From Eretmocerus hayati (taxonomy: Eukaryota; Arthropoda; Insecta; Hymenoptera; Aphelinidae): a DNA stretch of 64,000 nt. The position numbers and the translations under genes were made by a program. The notes under the pieces are model-generated. The model ran no database searches, was not told the DNA's origin, and was given only the letters and a program-made list of their open reading frames with translations. The stretch lies in assembly GCA_029851415.1 (NCBI GenBank), contig CM056742.1, positions 76,808,748 to 76,872,747 on the forward strand, read 5' to 3'. This document shows, piece by piece, positions 23,133 to 34,190 of this stretch. How positions within the stretch are numbered: position 1 is the stretch's first letter; each line of letters starts with the position of its first letter.

Positions 23133-24465
23133 ACTGTAACGGTGAAAGCGTTATAGCCTTTATTGGGGCAAATGAATCACCTCTCGTCGCGTCCCAATGT
23201 GGCAGTGAAAAGAGCGAAAATTGACGCAGATACTCCTCTCTTTGTTGAGGTACTGCCAATCGAGACGACGACAGCGCCGACGGCCGAGTAAGGAGGATGC
23301 AGCAGTGCGGTATATCTGGAACGCAGGAAGCAACCCGACCTACACCGGAGATTGCCGCAACCATCAACCTCGTAGAAGGTCGATGGCCATCGCTGACGAC
23401 AACCACAGGAAGTATTACCCCGGATAGCTTATCCGGGCCCTAAGTCAAGGATATGCCCTTGCGGGGGCCACCACAAGCCGCGGGTAGTCTGCCCCCCACC
23501 TTGCGAGAGAATCCGGACCCTCACGCCCACCGATGAGCTGGCCCGTGTTTAGACGGCAGAGACTCTCGCTCAACCGGGCCTGCGAGAGTATCATCATTGC
23601 GTATGAAGTTTCGGATGCACAACGTGACTCCCCGGGTGCACTCGCTCGTGCACCCATGGCCGGGCGGCGCATTCCAGTGCGAGATCGCAGGGTATGTATA
23701 AACCCGGTGCATGCACCACAGGTATAGTCTGACCCGGGTACCCGAAGCAGTAACAGCCGGTGCCCGCAAACTCCGTGCTGAATCCACCTCGCGACCCTAG
23801 CCCTTACCTACCAAAAATCATAGGTGCACCGAATACACCTCCATGAATCGCACCACGCACATGCTCATCGGGTGAACTACGCGGCACAAACGCAATTGTT
23901 GTTACCACGGTAACAAGGTCGAAGCGTCTTCCTCAGGACGATCAAGAGGATGATGGCAACGGAGGCGACGACTAGGTACACTGCACGGCCAGCGGATCTC
24001 GTGATGCACTTGCTGCTACTTTCTCGGGTTGCCTGCTATCCAGACCCAGGGTCCCATCTGCGGCAGCCCGAAGTTGTGCCGATCAGCGAGGTTGAGGTCA
24101 GTGATGCATGCGATGATCATAACTGACAAGTCGAGGTAGCAACCTCGTGAAGACTTAGTGCGCGTATCGAGCTAGCATCTCTGGAAGACCTCGTGGAAAT
24201 TCAAGTGTTGTCATCGTCCGGACGACGAGTAAGGCCGTACTCCGGGTGGATCCCCGATCCCCATACCCAAAGAAAATCACATAAGGGTGCGGTGCTCGTG
24301 CTCCGAAACCAGGTGCAGTTGGCCGTAGCCGCAGCGTGGCAAATATCGCTGTCGGTGAGTGGCCATTCTAGTCGAATTGTTGGAGCAGCTTGCTGCTCTT
24401 AGTGCATCAGATTTCGCAAAATCTTCTCGCCGCGTGCGGAGGCCGAAGAAGTGTGAGTTTTCCAT
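23133..24465. other. GC-rich block of unknown origin
   Basis: About 1.3 kb with clearly higher G+C than its surroundings, starting tgtaacggtgaaagcg. It contains short strong hairpins (ccccggatagcttatccgggg-like near 23422; gggtgcactcgctcgtgcaccc at 23634-23655). Frames up to 88 codons overlap on both strands and none is recognisable. The base composition resembles the R1-type LINEs elsewhere in the window, so a degenerate retroelement piece (UTR or LTR) is plausible. I could not identify ends. Confidence 0.5.
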
Positions 24466-25005
24466 ATATTGTCAGGAATAGTGGAGTGAATTTTGTGTTC
24501 TCACGGGAAATTCAGAGACAGAAGTGATGATTGAATCTTTTCTAGATTTTGGTTATTAACTGTCGGGATTTTTCATATGTCGATCCATGTATCGCCCGCG
24601 TAGAAGCTGCGTGTATAGAAAATAGGTCGATTTGTTAATGTTAAATTTGAATCTATAATTAAGAAAGTGTGCGTTCCCATCTCGTCTCGATTTCCAGGTT
24701 AATACGGTGGGTCGATGCTGAGATGCTGTTGCAGTGTTGGAGTCACTTTCAGAGTCGTATTCGCCGAAAGCGCACGAGAGCTCCTCTTAGGTCACGAGTC
24801 CCTTGAAATGAATGAACCGTGCTCGGTGATCAATCTACTATGTCACAACACACTCACGCTCACTCACATAAACACACACACACACTCAAACTCACTCACG
24901 AACAGACATATCCAACTACCGCACTTCACATCGCACTAAAACACACACAAATTCAATCATTCAATGTAACGATGTTATAATATATGTCATTGCATTCATT
25001 TTCAG

Positions 25006-25110
25006 CGTCCATGAGTTCCGAGTCACTCTGAGAGCAGCTCATCATTGAGAACGAAAAAATGAATGACTCACCACTAGAACAGTCAAGGATCATCATAAGA
25101 GGCTGCACTG
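25006..25110 (+). pseudogene. Candidate exon C, with an in-frame stop
   Basis: The acceptor cattcattttcag precedes 25006 and the donor GTAAGT follows ACTG at 25110. The last part (NDSPLEQSRIIIRGCT) nearly repeats exon B. In the frame set by that part, a TGA occurs upstream (ctctgagag, where exon B reads ctctgcaag). With the visible acceptor the exon would therefore terminate translation. It may be a decayed exon, a poison exon or a non-coding duplicate. Homology is certain; function is not. Confidence 0.45.
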
Positions 25111-25154
25111 GTAAGTTATCACATTAATCTTTCGAACGATATCAATTATTATCA

Positions 25155-27108
25155 ATTAGAATTATTTTCGTACTTGATCGATATGATCGGTCGTGACTTT
25201 ATAGCTCGGGGGGATTTCGAATCATGTAATATATGAATTGGACATTGCGAGCTGATTTGATCAGTAGATGACCTGATTTTTGAACATAGATTGATATTGA
25301 AATCGATCTATGTACCTTCAAGGCACCTCTAATACGAGGTTGCAACTTGGAGGTTTTGGATGGGAATGAATGAATGAGATGAAACACTCGAGAAATTTCA
25401 TTCTTCGCTTGATGTTGGTGCATTTCGCCATTCCTTGACAAATCCGACTCTTCAGGGGGAATGAAGGGATCTGGTCAGTTTAGCCCCCGACAATACCTAG
25501 CCTAAGTGGCTTGGTGATCGAGATCTTAATCGTCCTTATATACGAATCAGAGACTTTCGTAGGCACTTGTGAGTGATGTTTTCATCTCGGGCGTTGATGG
25601 GCCGACAACCGGTGACAATTAGAATTATTTTCGTACTTGATCGATATGATCGATCGTGACTTCATCGCTCGGAGGAATTTCAAATCATGTAATACATGAA
25701 TTGGCCATTGCAAGCTAATTCAATCAGCGGGTGTGCTGATTTTTGAACATAGATCGATATTGAAATCGATCTATGTACCTCCCAGGCACCTCTCATGCGA
25801 GACGAAAACATTACTCACAAATGCCTGCGAAAGTCACTGATTCGTATATGAGGACGATTAAGATCTCGATTACCGAGCCACTTAGGCTAGGTATCGTCGG
25901 GGACTAACCTGACCAGATGCCTCCAGTCCCCCTGAAGAGCCGGATCTGTCAAGAAGAGGCGAAACGCACCAACATCAAGCGTAGAATGGAATTTTTCGAG
26001 TGTTACATCTCATCATTCATTCCGATCCGGAGCCTCCAAGTTGTAACCTCGCATTAGAGGTGCCTTGAAGGTACATAGATCGATTCCAATATCGATCTAT
26101 GTTCAAAAATCGGCACATCCGCTGATTAAATTAGCTTGCAGTGGCCAATTCATATATTACATGATTTGAAATTCCTCCGAGCGATGGAGTCACGATCGAT
26201 GATATCGATCAAGTGCGAAAATAATTCTAATTGTCACCGGTTGTCGGCCCATCAACGACCGAGATGAAAACATTACTCACAAGTGCCTGCGAAAGGCTCT
26301 GATTCGTATATAAGAACGATCAAGATCTCGATCACCAAGCCACTTAGACTGAGTGTCGTCGGGGACTAACCTGACCAGATCCCTTCATTTCCTCTGAAGA
26401 GCTGGATCTGTCTAGGAAAGGCGGAACGCGCCAACATCAAGCGTGGAATAAAATGTTTCCAGTATTTCATCTCATTCATTCATTTCCATCCAAAGCCTAT
26501 AAGTTGCAACCTCGCATTAGAGGTGTCTTGAAGATACATAGATCGATTTCAATATCGATCTATGTTCGAAAATCGGCACATCCGCTGATTAAATTAGCTT
26601 GCAAAGGCCAATTCATATATGACATGATTTGAAATTCCCCCGAGCGATAAAGTCACGATCGATTATATTGATCGAGTACGAAAATAATTCTGATTGTCAC
26701 CGGTTGTCGGCCCATCAACGACCGAGATGGAAACATTACTCACAAGTACCTGATGAAGTCTCTGATTCGTATATAAGGACGATTAAGATCTCGATTACTA
26801 AGCCACTTAGGCTAGGTGTCGTCGGGGACTAACCTGACCAGATCCCTTCAGCCCCCCTGAAGAGCCGAATCTGTCAAGGAAAGGCAAAAAGCACCAACAA
26901 GCGTAGAATAAAATTTGCCCGAGTATTTCATCTCATTCATTCATTTCCATCTAAAGCCTTCCATTTGCAACCTCGCATTAGAGGTGCCTTGGAGGTACTT
27001 AGATCGATCTCAATATCGATCTATGTTCAAAAATCAGCACACCCGCTGATTAAATTAGCTTACAATGGCCAATTCATATATTTCATGATTTCCAATTATT
27101 AACAATGA
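25155..27108. repeat. Array of about 462-bp units, the first inverted relative to the rest
   Basis: Units can be followed by the block caattagaattattttcgtac (forward at 25155 and 25617; inverted before 26236 and 26698) and by caccggttgtcggcccatcaacg. One forward unit is followed by a partial forward unit (25617-25800) that flips into inverted units repeated with a 462-bp period to about 27108. Each unit contains a small hairpin around gaaatcgatctatgt. Not coding. Confidence 0.85.
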
Positions 27109-27114
27109 AGCATA

Positions 27115-28870
27115 GTATTAATTGTTGGGCATGAAGTGGGGGAGAAAAATGGCCGCCGGCACGGCTAGTCGTACAAATAGGGGTGCTCAACAAGTGCTAT
27201 GTGTGGTCAAAATGAGACAATTTCGCACGGATTGGAAGTGAGGAAAAAGCAGACGAGACAGTGAAAAATAGTGTGAGACATGAAGTACGGAGTTTAAAAA
27301 AGGGAAAGTGAAGGAATATTGGGAAAAACAATAAGGAGTATTTCGAAGGTTAGAAAACATCGCCAAGAGGAAGGAGACCCGTGAAGACGAGGGTAAAATT
27401 GCGCATGCGCACCAGAGTTCGAGCGAGGGAAGGACAGAAATCGGTCAAAGTGGGTCAGTAGCGCGAAAATTTGGGACCAGAAAAAAGCTATGTCTGATTC
27501 AACACAGACGATGGAGGAAATGAAGGAGTACATACACCAGGACTTCGAAATGATGTCAAAAATCTCTGCAGATCATAATGAAGAAGATAGAAGAAATGGA
27601 AAGGCGGAGGGAATTGAAGCTCAAAGAGAGGGAAGGAAGAGAGAAGGTGCAAGGAAAATACCGAAAAGAAGAATTTAAAGCACAGGGAGATAAAGATGAC
27701 GATAAAGACAGCACACAGAAAATGATAAGAACTGAGAAAACCAACAAGAATAACATGTTCGCTGAAGAAAGCACTAAGGGGCAGACAAATGAACATAGCC
27801 AAGAAACCGGTGGAGGAATGCGAAAGGAGTGAGAAGTTAATACGCGGATTGATGAGAAAATTAGAAGAGTACAAAGTGCTCAATATAGAGTACACACGTA
27901 GGATGACAGATATGGAAGGGAATATGAAAAACCTGGGGAATGAGCTAAAAAGAGTTCAAGAAGAGCTAGAGGAATATAAAGAAAGAGAAGGAAAGGACAA
28001 GGAGAAGAACAGATGTGGAGGAGAAAATGCAACAAGAACGAGAGACGTTCATGAGCCAGAGTTAAGAGAAGAAACGTAAAATACAAAAAGGGCGTGAGGG
28101 TGCAACACGGAAAAAGGTAGAATAGCCCCAAACTTGATGGGCGATGGAAAGATGTTGCAAGAGAAGACAAGAGTGGAGGAGTACCATGATTATGGAGAAG
28201 AGTTTGAAATTCTCAGCAGAAGAGTGGAAAGAAACGAGAGGGAACGAAAAAGAAATAATATAGTGATATCCGGCTCAAACTTGAAAGTGGTGAACGAAGA
28301 AAACCTTTGTGAGTGGGTGGAAGAAAATTTGAGAATCGAAGTGGAAGGAATACATGTAGAGAAGATGAGAGGCACAACAAACAGAGTGAGACTAGCATGT
28401 AGGAGTAGAGATACAAAAGACAACATAATGTGCGAAAAACACTTACTAAAAGGGTCCAAAGTATACATAGAACACGAATTCACGATTGAAGAAAGAAGAA
28501 CAAGATACGAAGCGAGAGAAATACGGAGAGAAGACATGAAGGTAGGAAAGGAAGTCAAAGTAGGCTATGTAAAGGTGATTATCAATGGAGAAGTATGAAG
28601 ATGGGACGGAAAGGAAAGAGAGGAACAGGCAAGCAGGAACAGACTTGGAGGGGAACAAAATTGAGGCAGAGAAACATCGAGAAGGAATAAAAATGTGTCA
28701 GATACAGGAAGTGTTTCATTCAAGGAATTTGATACTCAAAAGTGGTTGAAATTGATTTCGTGTATCATGAAATTAAAGAAGGAATTGAGGCAAAAGATGC
28801 GATGATGGAGATTTTTGTAAATTTATAACCTTATGGATTCAATAAATCAATAAATAATGAATAATAATAT
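27115..28870 (+). mobile_element. ORF1-only LINE derivative
   Basis: The element begins with a GC-richer leader (near 27150), carries an ORF1-type reading region (27490-28598) and ends 270 bases later in an A/T-rich tail with aataaatcaataaataatgaataataat. There is no endonuclease or reverse transcriptase. The overall form resembles half-LINE (HAL1-like) nonautonomous elements described in mammals; the comparison is structural only. Target duplication unclear. Confidence 0.65.
27490..28598 (+). pseudogene. LINE ORF1-like protein, frameshifted
   Basis: Three frames must be combined. The first starts MSDSTQTMEEMKEY at 27490. The next is 27578-27832, very Lys/Glu/Arg-rich. The last comprises 27789-28079 and 28134-28598, separated by a stop. 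The middle is a long predicted coiled coil (KLEEYKVLN to EELEEYKE). The last part has ERKRNNIVISG, the start of the RNA-recognition fold found in LINE ORF1 proteins, and a basic C-terminal region. ORF1 proteins bind element RNA as chaperones. At least two frameshifts and one stop indicate decay, and no ORF2 follows. Confidence 0.65.
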
Positions 28871-29452
28871 TAGGCGTAAAATGCCTTATTCAACCCACGT
28901 ACACCCACTCACTCACTCACTCACCCACCCATACACGCACATATACAAACCAAATCAATATTCAATGCACATACACACAACCTTTTTCCAATCTTTATCA
29001 GACACATACACACTCATGTACACATGAACAGCAAGTTTCATGGAAACACAAGGCAGCTAATTTTCTGCTATTCCAATATTCTCGATATTTTGCGCTTGTT
29101 GCTCCTCAACATCGATACTAGCCTTCAATTTTCTAATTTATTGGAGTACAGGAACGACGTTTTTGAGAATGCTCTCGAAGCTAAATTTTGAGATTCTTTA
29201 CTTCCATAAAATTAAATAGATTGTATTTTTATTCGCGAATACACATATTTACTCATCAAAAATCTATTTCGTCAAATTTGATTAAGGGGTAAGTTTTGTA
29301 CAAAAGAGACTCAGGAATCAGAAAAATGTATCATGATATCAGATGCCATGCCGTTTGAAATTTTCCAATGATAATCATGATGAAATTGGAATAAACTAAT
29401 TCAATTATTCAATGAAAGAATATCAAGCTATAATGATTCATACATTTTACAG

Positions 29453-29556
29453 TGCCACCGAGGTCGAGAGAAGGCGTATCCCGGCAACACGCAGGACAAT
29501 TCAACCAAACAGAAAATAAAGAAGTCACTCTAATGCCACCAATGCCAACTGAATGA
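29453..29556 (+). CDS. Candidate terminal exon of the same unrecognised host gene
   Basis: The acceptor ttcatacattttacag ends at 29452 and is preceded by an intron stretch (aattcaattattcaatg) related to those upstream of exons B and C. Two bases complete the codon left by the ACTG donors, after which 33 codons are open (starting PPRSREGVSRQH) and end KEVTLMPPMPTE followed by TGA at 29554-29556. A poly(A) signal lies 140 bases downstream. The matching phase, related intron and 3' signal together support a real last exon. I do not recognise the protein; the tail is hydrophilic, without a membrane segment. Confidence 0.5.
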
Positions 29557-29695
29557 TGTAGTTCTGGTGTCTCCAAATTATTCAAAAAGATTTCTCAATG
29601 GGTAATATTATCAACATTTTCATACTACTCCCAAAAAAATTCTGATAACTTTTGGAAAAACTCACTCTGACAAAAACATGTACATTAAAAATGCC

Positions 29696-29701
29696 AATAA
29701 A
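29696..29701 (+). promoter_or_regulatory. AATAAA poly(A) signal
   Basis: Canonical hexamer 140 bases after the stop codon of the candidate terminal exon, in an A-rich 3' region. Suggestive only, because the hexamer is frequent by chance in AT-rich DNA. Confidence 0.4.
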
Positions 29702-29709
29702 ATTGAACC

Positions 29710-30520
29710 AAGAAGGGACAATTACCCGTCTCTACCCTCTTGTCTCATTTTATTTCGTAGGTTGAGTTAGGATTAACCTCTAAACAGTATTGAATTAACT
29801 TGAAAGATGGGATATGATAGAATTTACTGAGAATCTTCCAAATTCAATTCATTCACCTTTCAATTTTCGACAATTTTTGATCGATTGCAAGATTATGATC
29901 GATTCACAATCAAGACTATGACGAATGGACCGATAGTGAATTTTCTAAGAATGAGTGAACTTTTTAATAGAAGAAATTCTCTTAATATATAATTGACGTG
30001 ACATTCACGAACGGAGAATGCAATACTTGGCCATCGTCTACGGTAGAGTGCCTCACAAAAGTGCTGAGGTAATGTCAAATATTCGGGGTTCTCATTAGTT
30101 GACTGACAGATTCCAATCAAGAATTTACGCTCAACCGGATCCCTACATTCTTGAGTTATTCTACACAGAACCCTGAAAGGTTCCCTGTTAGTCAATCTAC
30201 TGATCTGAAGATTCATATATTTTTTTGGAAACGTGAAATTCTAGGCTACGAACGAACATACTCAAACTGCATCATTCTCATGCAATAAATCATACAAAAT
30301 AAGATAAATCTTCCCTCATTGATGATTTCAAGATGATTTTGCTATCAATCAGAGTCGCCCTTAGTGATCAAATTTCCCCTTTTTTCCTATTGTATACAAA
30401 CCATAATCAAATGACAGATGATGATAAACACTTGAACACCCATTGTTGCAAAATGGACTTACACTGAGCAACAATGAAAGACCCGTATACGACATAATTG
30501 ATGATATAGTACGACAGATG
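29710..30520. other. No recognised gene
   Basis: A 107-codon minus-strand frame (29893-30216) contains CRITQECRDPVERKF but resembles nothing I know and has no splice or start support. The rest is AT-rich. Confidence 0.4.
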
Positions 30521-30524
30521 AATT

Positions 30525-32400
30525 ACATCTAAGACACTTCAACTCCACTCTGATGATGACGTTGCGGTGACACGCATGGCTTATGAGTGGATTACTCCGC
30601 TGAGAGCGACCGAAGCGAAAAATCCAGAACGGACTCATCAACACTTCACTCACGACATATACGAGTAATTCCGCGCGAAAGCGAACCACGGATTGCAAAC
30701 ATGTTTCAAACTCTTTTCCCGACATTCTTAACCGATTCTATGGTTCGAAAAATTAACTTTTCACTCCCTGTGGAGTCAAAAAATTTTTTTTGTTTCCCTG
30801 TGGAATAGTTTCTTGATAGTATTTTCATGAGGGAATATCAATCTTTTTCTCAGTAAAATGGGTGTAGTCCCAATTTGACGCAAGATACGACCACGCGAAG
30901 GGTGGCATTCAAAAGGTCTTTAGAAATTCTATCAAAATATGTCCCGAGAATTTTTCTTGGAATTACGGACGCCCTTTATGAGGAGAGAAGTGAAAAACAG
31001 AAAATATTCAATTCCTCAAAAACCCAATTTTTTTTTGAGCTGGAAATCCATATTTCAATGTGAAATTACGTGTTCTTCCAGATAAAAGTGGTTCCGATCT
31101 ATATTTTTGGGTTCTACTCTGTGTTTCTTGCGTTTCATCAATATTCTCAGCCTCTTCGGTTGAAAAATGAATTTTTCTGCGCATGTGCACAAATTTAGAC
31201 CGCTGAAACCATTCTTATTGCAAAGCCGAGGAAATTTCCTTCAAAATGATCACTTGGCGGAGACAATTCGATGTACTGGGCCCAAATCTAGAAGGTCTAA
31301 AAAATGATGACACTTCTACTCGAGTCACGATACTAATGGGAAATTTGTGCAAGATCTGCATTCACCCCTTCCGAGGACGCTTCATCATTAATGTGACGTA
31401 ACTTTGGGCTAATTGCATAGAAATGACTTTGCCAAGTGGTCATTTTGAAGGAAATTTCCTTGGTTTCTCAATGATATGGGTTTTAGCAACCTAAACTTCT
31501 GCGCATGCGCAGAATGAGTCGTTCTTCAACCGAAGAGGCTGAGAATATTGATAGAATGTGAAAAAATGGCGTAGAACTCAAAAACACAAATCAGGACCAC
31601 TTTTTCCGAAAGAACACGTAATTTTACATCGAAATAAGAATTTTCAGATTTTCAAAAGAATGGGTTTTTGAGGAATTGAATTCTTTCTGTTTCTCACTTT
31701 TTTGCTTATAGAGGGTGTCCGTGGCCCCAAAAAGATTTTTTCGGAACATATTTCGATAGATTTTTGGAAGAACTTTCGAATGCCAGTATTTGCGTCGTCG
31801 TATCTTACCTCAAGTCGGAACTACACCCGTCTTACTGTGGTATTTCTTGCTAAAAAAACTACCACAAAGATATTCCCCACGGAAACAAAAAAATTTTCTT
31901 GGACCCCATAGAGAGTGGGAAGTTCATTTTTCGGACCATAGAATCGATTAAGAATAGTGGTAAAACAATCTGAGATATGTCTGCAATTCGTGGTGCGTTT
32001 TCACGCGGATTACTCATACACTATATTACAGGCATTCAATTACAACTATCACAACTGAGACAATTTGACTTCACACTAATGAGAACGTTGCGGTGACTCC
32101 CTTAGGCAATGGCTTGAGAATGACTAACTTCGCTGAGAACGACCAAAGCGAGAAATCCAGAACAAACTAATTAACATTTCACGGACGACGTAAAAACCAT
32201 AATACAGAAACTGGATTACAAATATAACAACTAAGACACTTTGACAGCACACTAATGAGAACGTTGCGGTGACTCGCTTAGGCCATGGCTAAAGAGTGAC
32301 TAACTCCGCTCAGAACGACTTAAGCAAAAAATCGAGAACAAACTCAACAAGACTTCACACACAACGTAAATACTCGATAATTCAGTATGACAAACAATCT
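30525..32400. repeat. Tandem repeat of about 170-185 bp, three units, split by a foldback
   Basis: The blocks aatgagaacgttgcggtgact, cgctgagaacgac and cgagaaatccagaac recur near 30550, 32085 and 32260. The first unit is cut at 30662 by the foldback element and resumes at 32016-32019. Copies are diverged. Confidence 0.75.
30663..32015. mobile_element. Foldback DNA element, 1.35 kb, same family as 5547-9096
   Basis: The left end GAGTAATTCCGCGCGAAA and right end (its complement, diverged) match the termini of the 5547-9096 element. The outer arms also share blocks such as caaaaaaattttcttgg, the gattctatgg region and ctgcgcatg. The target ATAC is duplicated at 30659-30662 and 32016-32019. The arms are about 580 bp and meet around a 170-bp centre near 31340; the 186-bp unit array of the larger copy is absent. 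No transposase. Confidence 0.85.
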
Positions 32401-32664
32401 GACGAATTCCATATTGCAACAATCGAAGATTTGTCCATATTCATGAACATCCTTCCAAATAATCATCGAATTTCTTAGAGGTATTTGGATGCTTCGACCA
32501 TTGAATAATACTTATAGAATCGGTGGTTAATAAATGGATCAACATATATTCGAAAATATATCCCACAATTCAATTTCATACATGGTAAAATCAGGGTAAA
32601 ATTTTCATTTGAAAATCATCAGTTTCTCTTATGTGAATAATAAGGACCGTGAAAAATTACACGA

Positions 32665-33300
32665 TACTCTTAGAATAAAACTTCTTCACTTGATATTTTT
32701 GAGCAACCATTTTATTTGGCAATTCTCGAAAAGATTGAGTGGAGAAGTTTTATTCTGAGAATTTCGTACCATCGAGCATTTGAACGATGATACAATTACA
32801 TGATACCTTAAGAATAATTCATATTAAAATAATAGCTACAAGATGAAAAATGATGAAAAATTAATGGAGAAAGTAAAGCCAACCATGACGAGAAATTTCA
32901 ATAAAATAATGAGTAATGAGAGGAAGATTATCGAAAAACAACGGAATAAATTGAAGATTTCAAGAAATACATCATATTGAAGTAATAGCCAAAAGATGGA
33001 GAATGATCGAGAATCAATCAAGGAAGTAAAGACAACCGTGAGAAGAAATTTGAATCAAATAATGAGTAATGAGAGCAAGGTCGTCAAAGAACAACGGGAT
33101 AACTTAGAGATTTCTGAATCATCAGTTTCTCATAAAGGAATAAAAACATCTCTAAGGAATCACATAGTACATGAAGAATGAATTGTATAGAAATAATAGC
33201 TGAAAGATGAGAAATAATTCAAAAAATTTGAGAAAGTAGAGACAACCGAGAAAGTAAAGTGAAGATCATCAAAAAACGACAAAATGAATTAGAGATATCT
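32665..33300. repeat. Hairpin followed by diverged tandem repeats
   Basis: cttagaataaaacttcttcac (near 32670) is mirrored by gtggagaagttttattctgag (near 32741). After it, three diverged copies of a block with aaagatga...gagaaagta(a/g)ag and aataatgagtaatgagag start near 32828, 32981 and 33203. Not coding. Confidence 0.6.
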
Positions 33301-34018
33301 CTGAAACTTTCGACTTTCGGCCTCAAAAAAGATCACAGAGGTGGAAATCGAGATATACGGCTAGAGCCTGTTATTGAGCAAGTATGAGGATTGTATGCAA
33401 TGAGGTGTTAGAATGTTGTACCGAAAGACAGAATTGGAATATACTGAACGCTCCAGTAACGGTTTCATATTTTCCTAATGCATTTTCCACAAAATTGGGG
33501 CTGCACAGCCCTTGTTCGAACGGATGATACTCGTGGAGCGTCTGCAGTCTCAGTGGGTGGAAATTGGTATGATATCTGAAAGGTATTCGTAACATGTTCT
33601 CAGTGTTAAGAGGTCTGTGTCCTCTTCTCGCCCGCGTGCGTTCCAAAAAGCTGTGTGCGATTAGACATGTACGCACGTTCTCTTTTTCATTTTATCCGAT
33701 TCCTTGGCTTCTTCGTCGAGGCACATAGGTCTACAGTGGCTCAATTTCTTCGTTTTTTCATGGATAATACGATAAAGATACTCCGGAATGTCTCTAAATT
33801 ACGCTCCACGAGCTGTAACGTCTAAAGCGACTCAAGAGTTTTTTCCCAAAAATCTGTGACACTCATATCTCTATGTGTCACGGCTGAGCACAGTGAGGCG
33901 CACCTCCCTCCACAAGGAAAATCATAACTTCGGATCATGAGGAATCAGTCTGAGAAGTTACAGAACTTGATTACAAACGCTCCACTCACGAGAGCCTGCC
34001 AAATTTCAAGAGTCTGGC
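33301..34018. other. No recognised gene
   Basis: A 101-codon minus-strand frame at 33371-33676 is the only sizeable one and is unrecognised. I see no repeats or element ends until the 8-bp duplication at 34019. Confidence 0.4.
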
Positions 34019-34141
34019 GCTGTGACCATAGAGATATAATACCATAGAGCAGGCATGCGCCTCTTTTCTGCGGCCAAGAAATGCTTCCCCTTCCTTCTCT
34101 TCGCTCCCCACTACTAACCTTACACCGACCGTTTCCCATTC

Positions 34142-34188
<47 letters not shown>

Positions 34189-34190
<2 letters not shown>

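Noticed and set aside
24840..24950. CA-rich tracts as a possible CRISPR or ordered spacer array
   Set aside because: Simple-sequence repeat without uniform spacers, in a eukaryotic intron.
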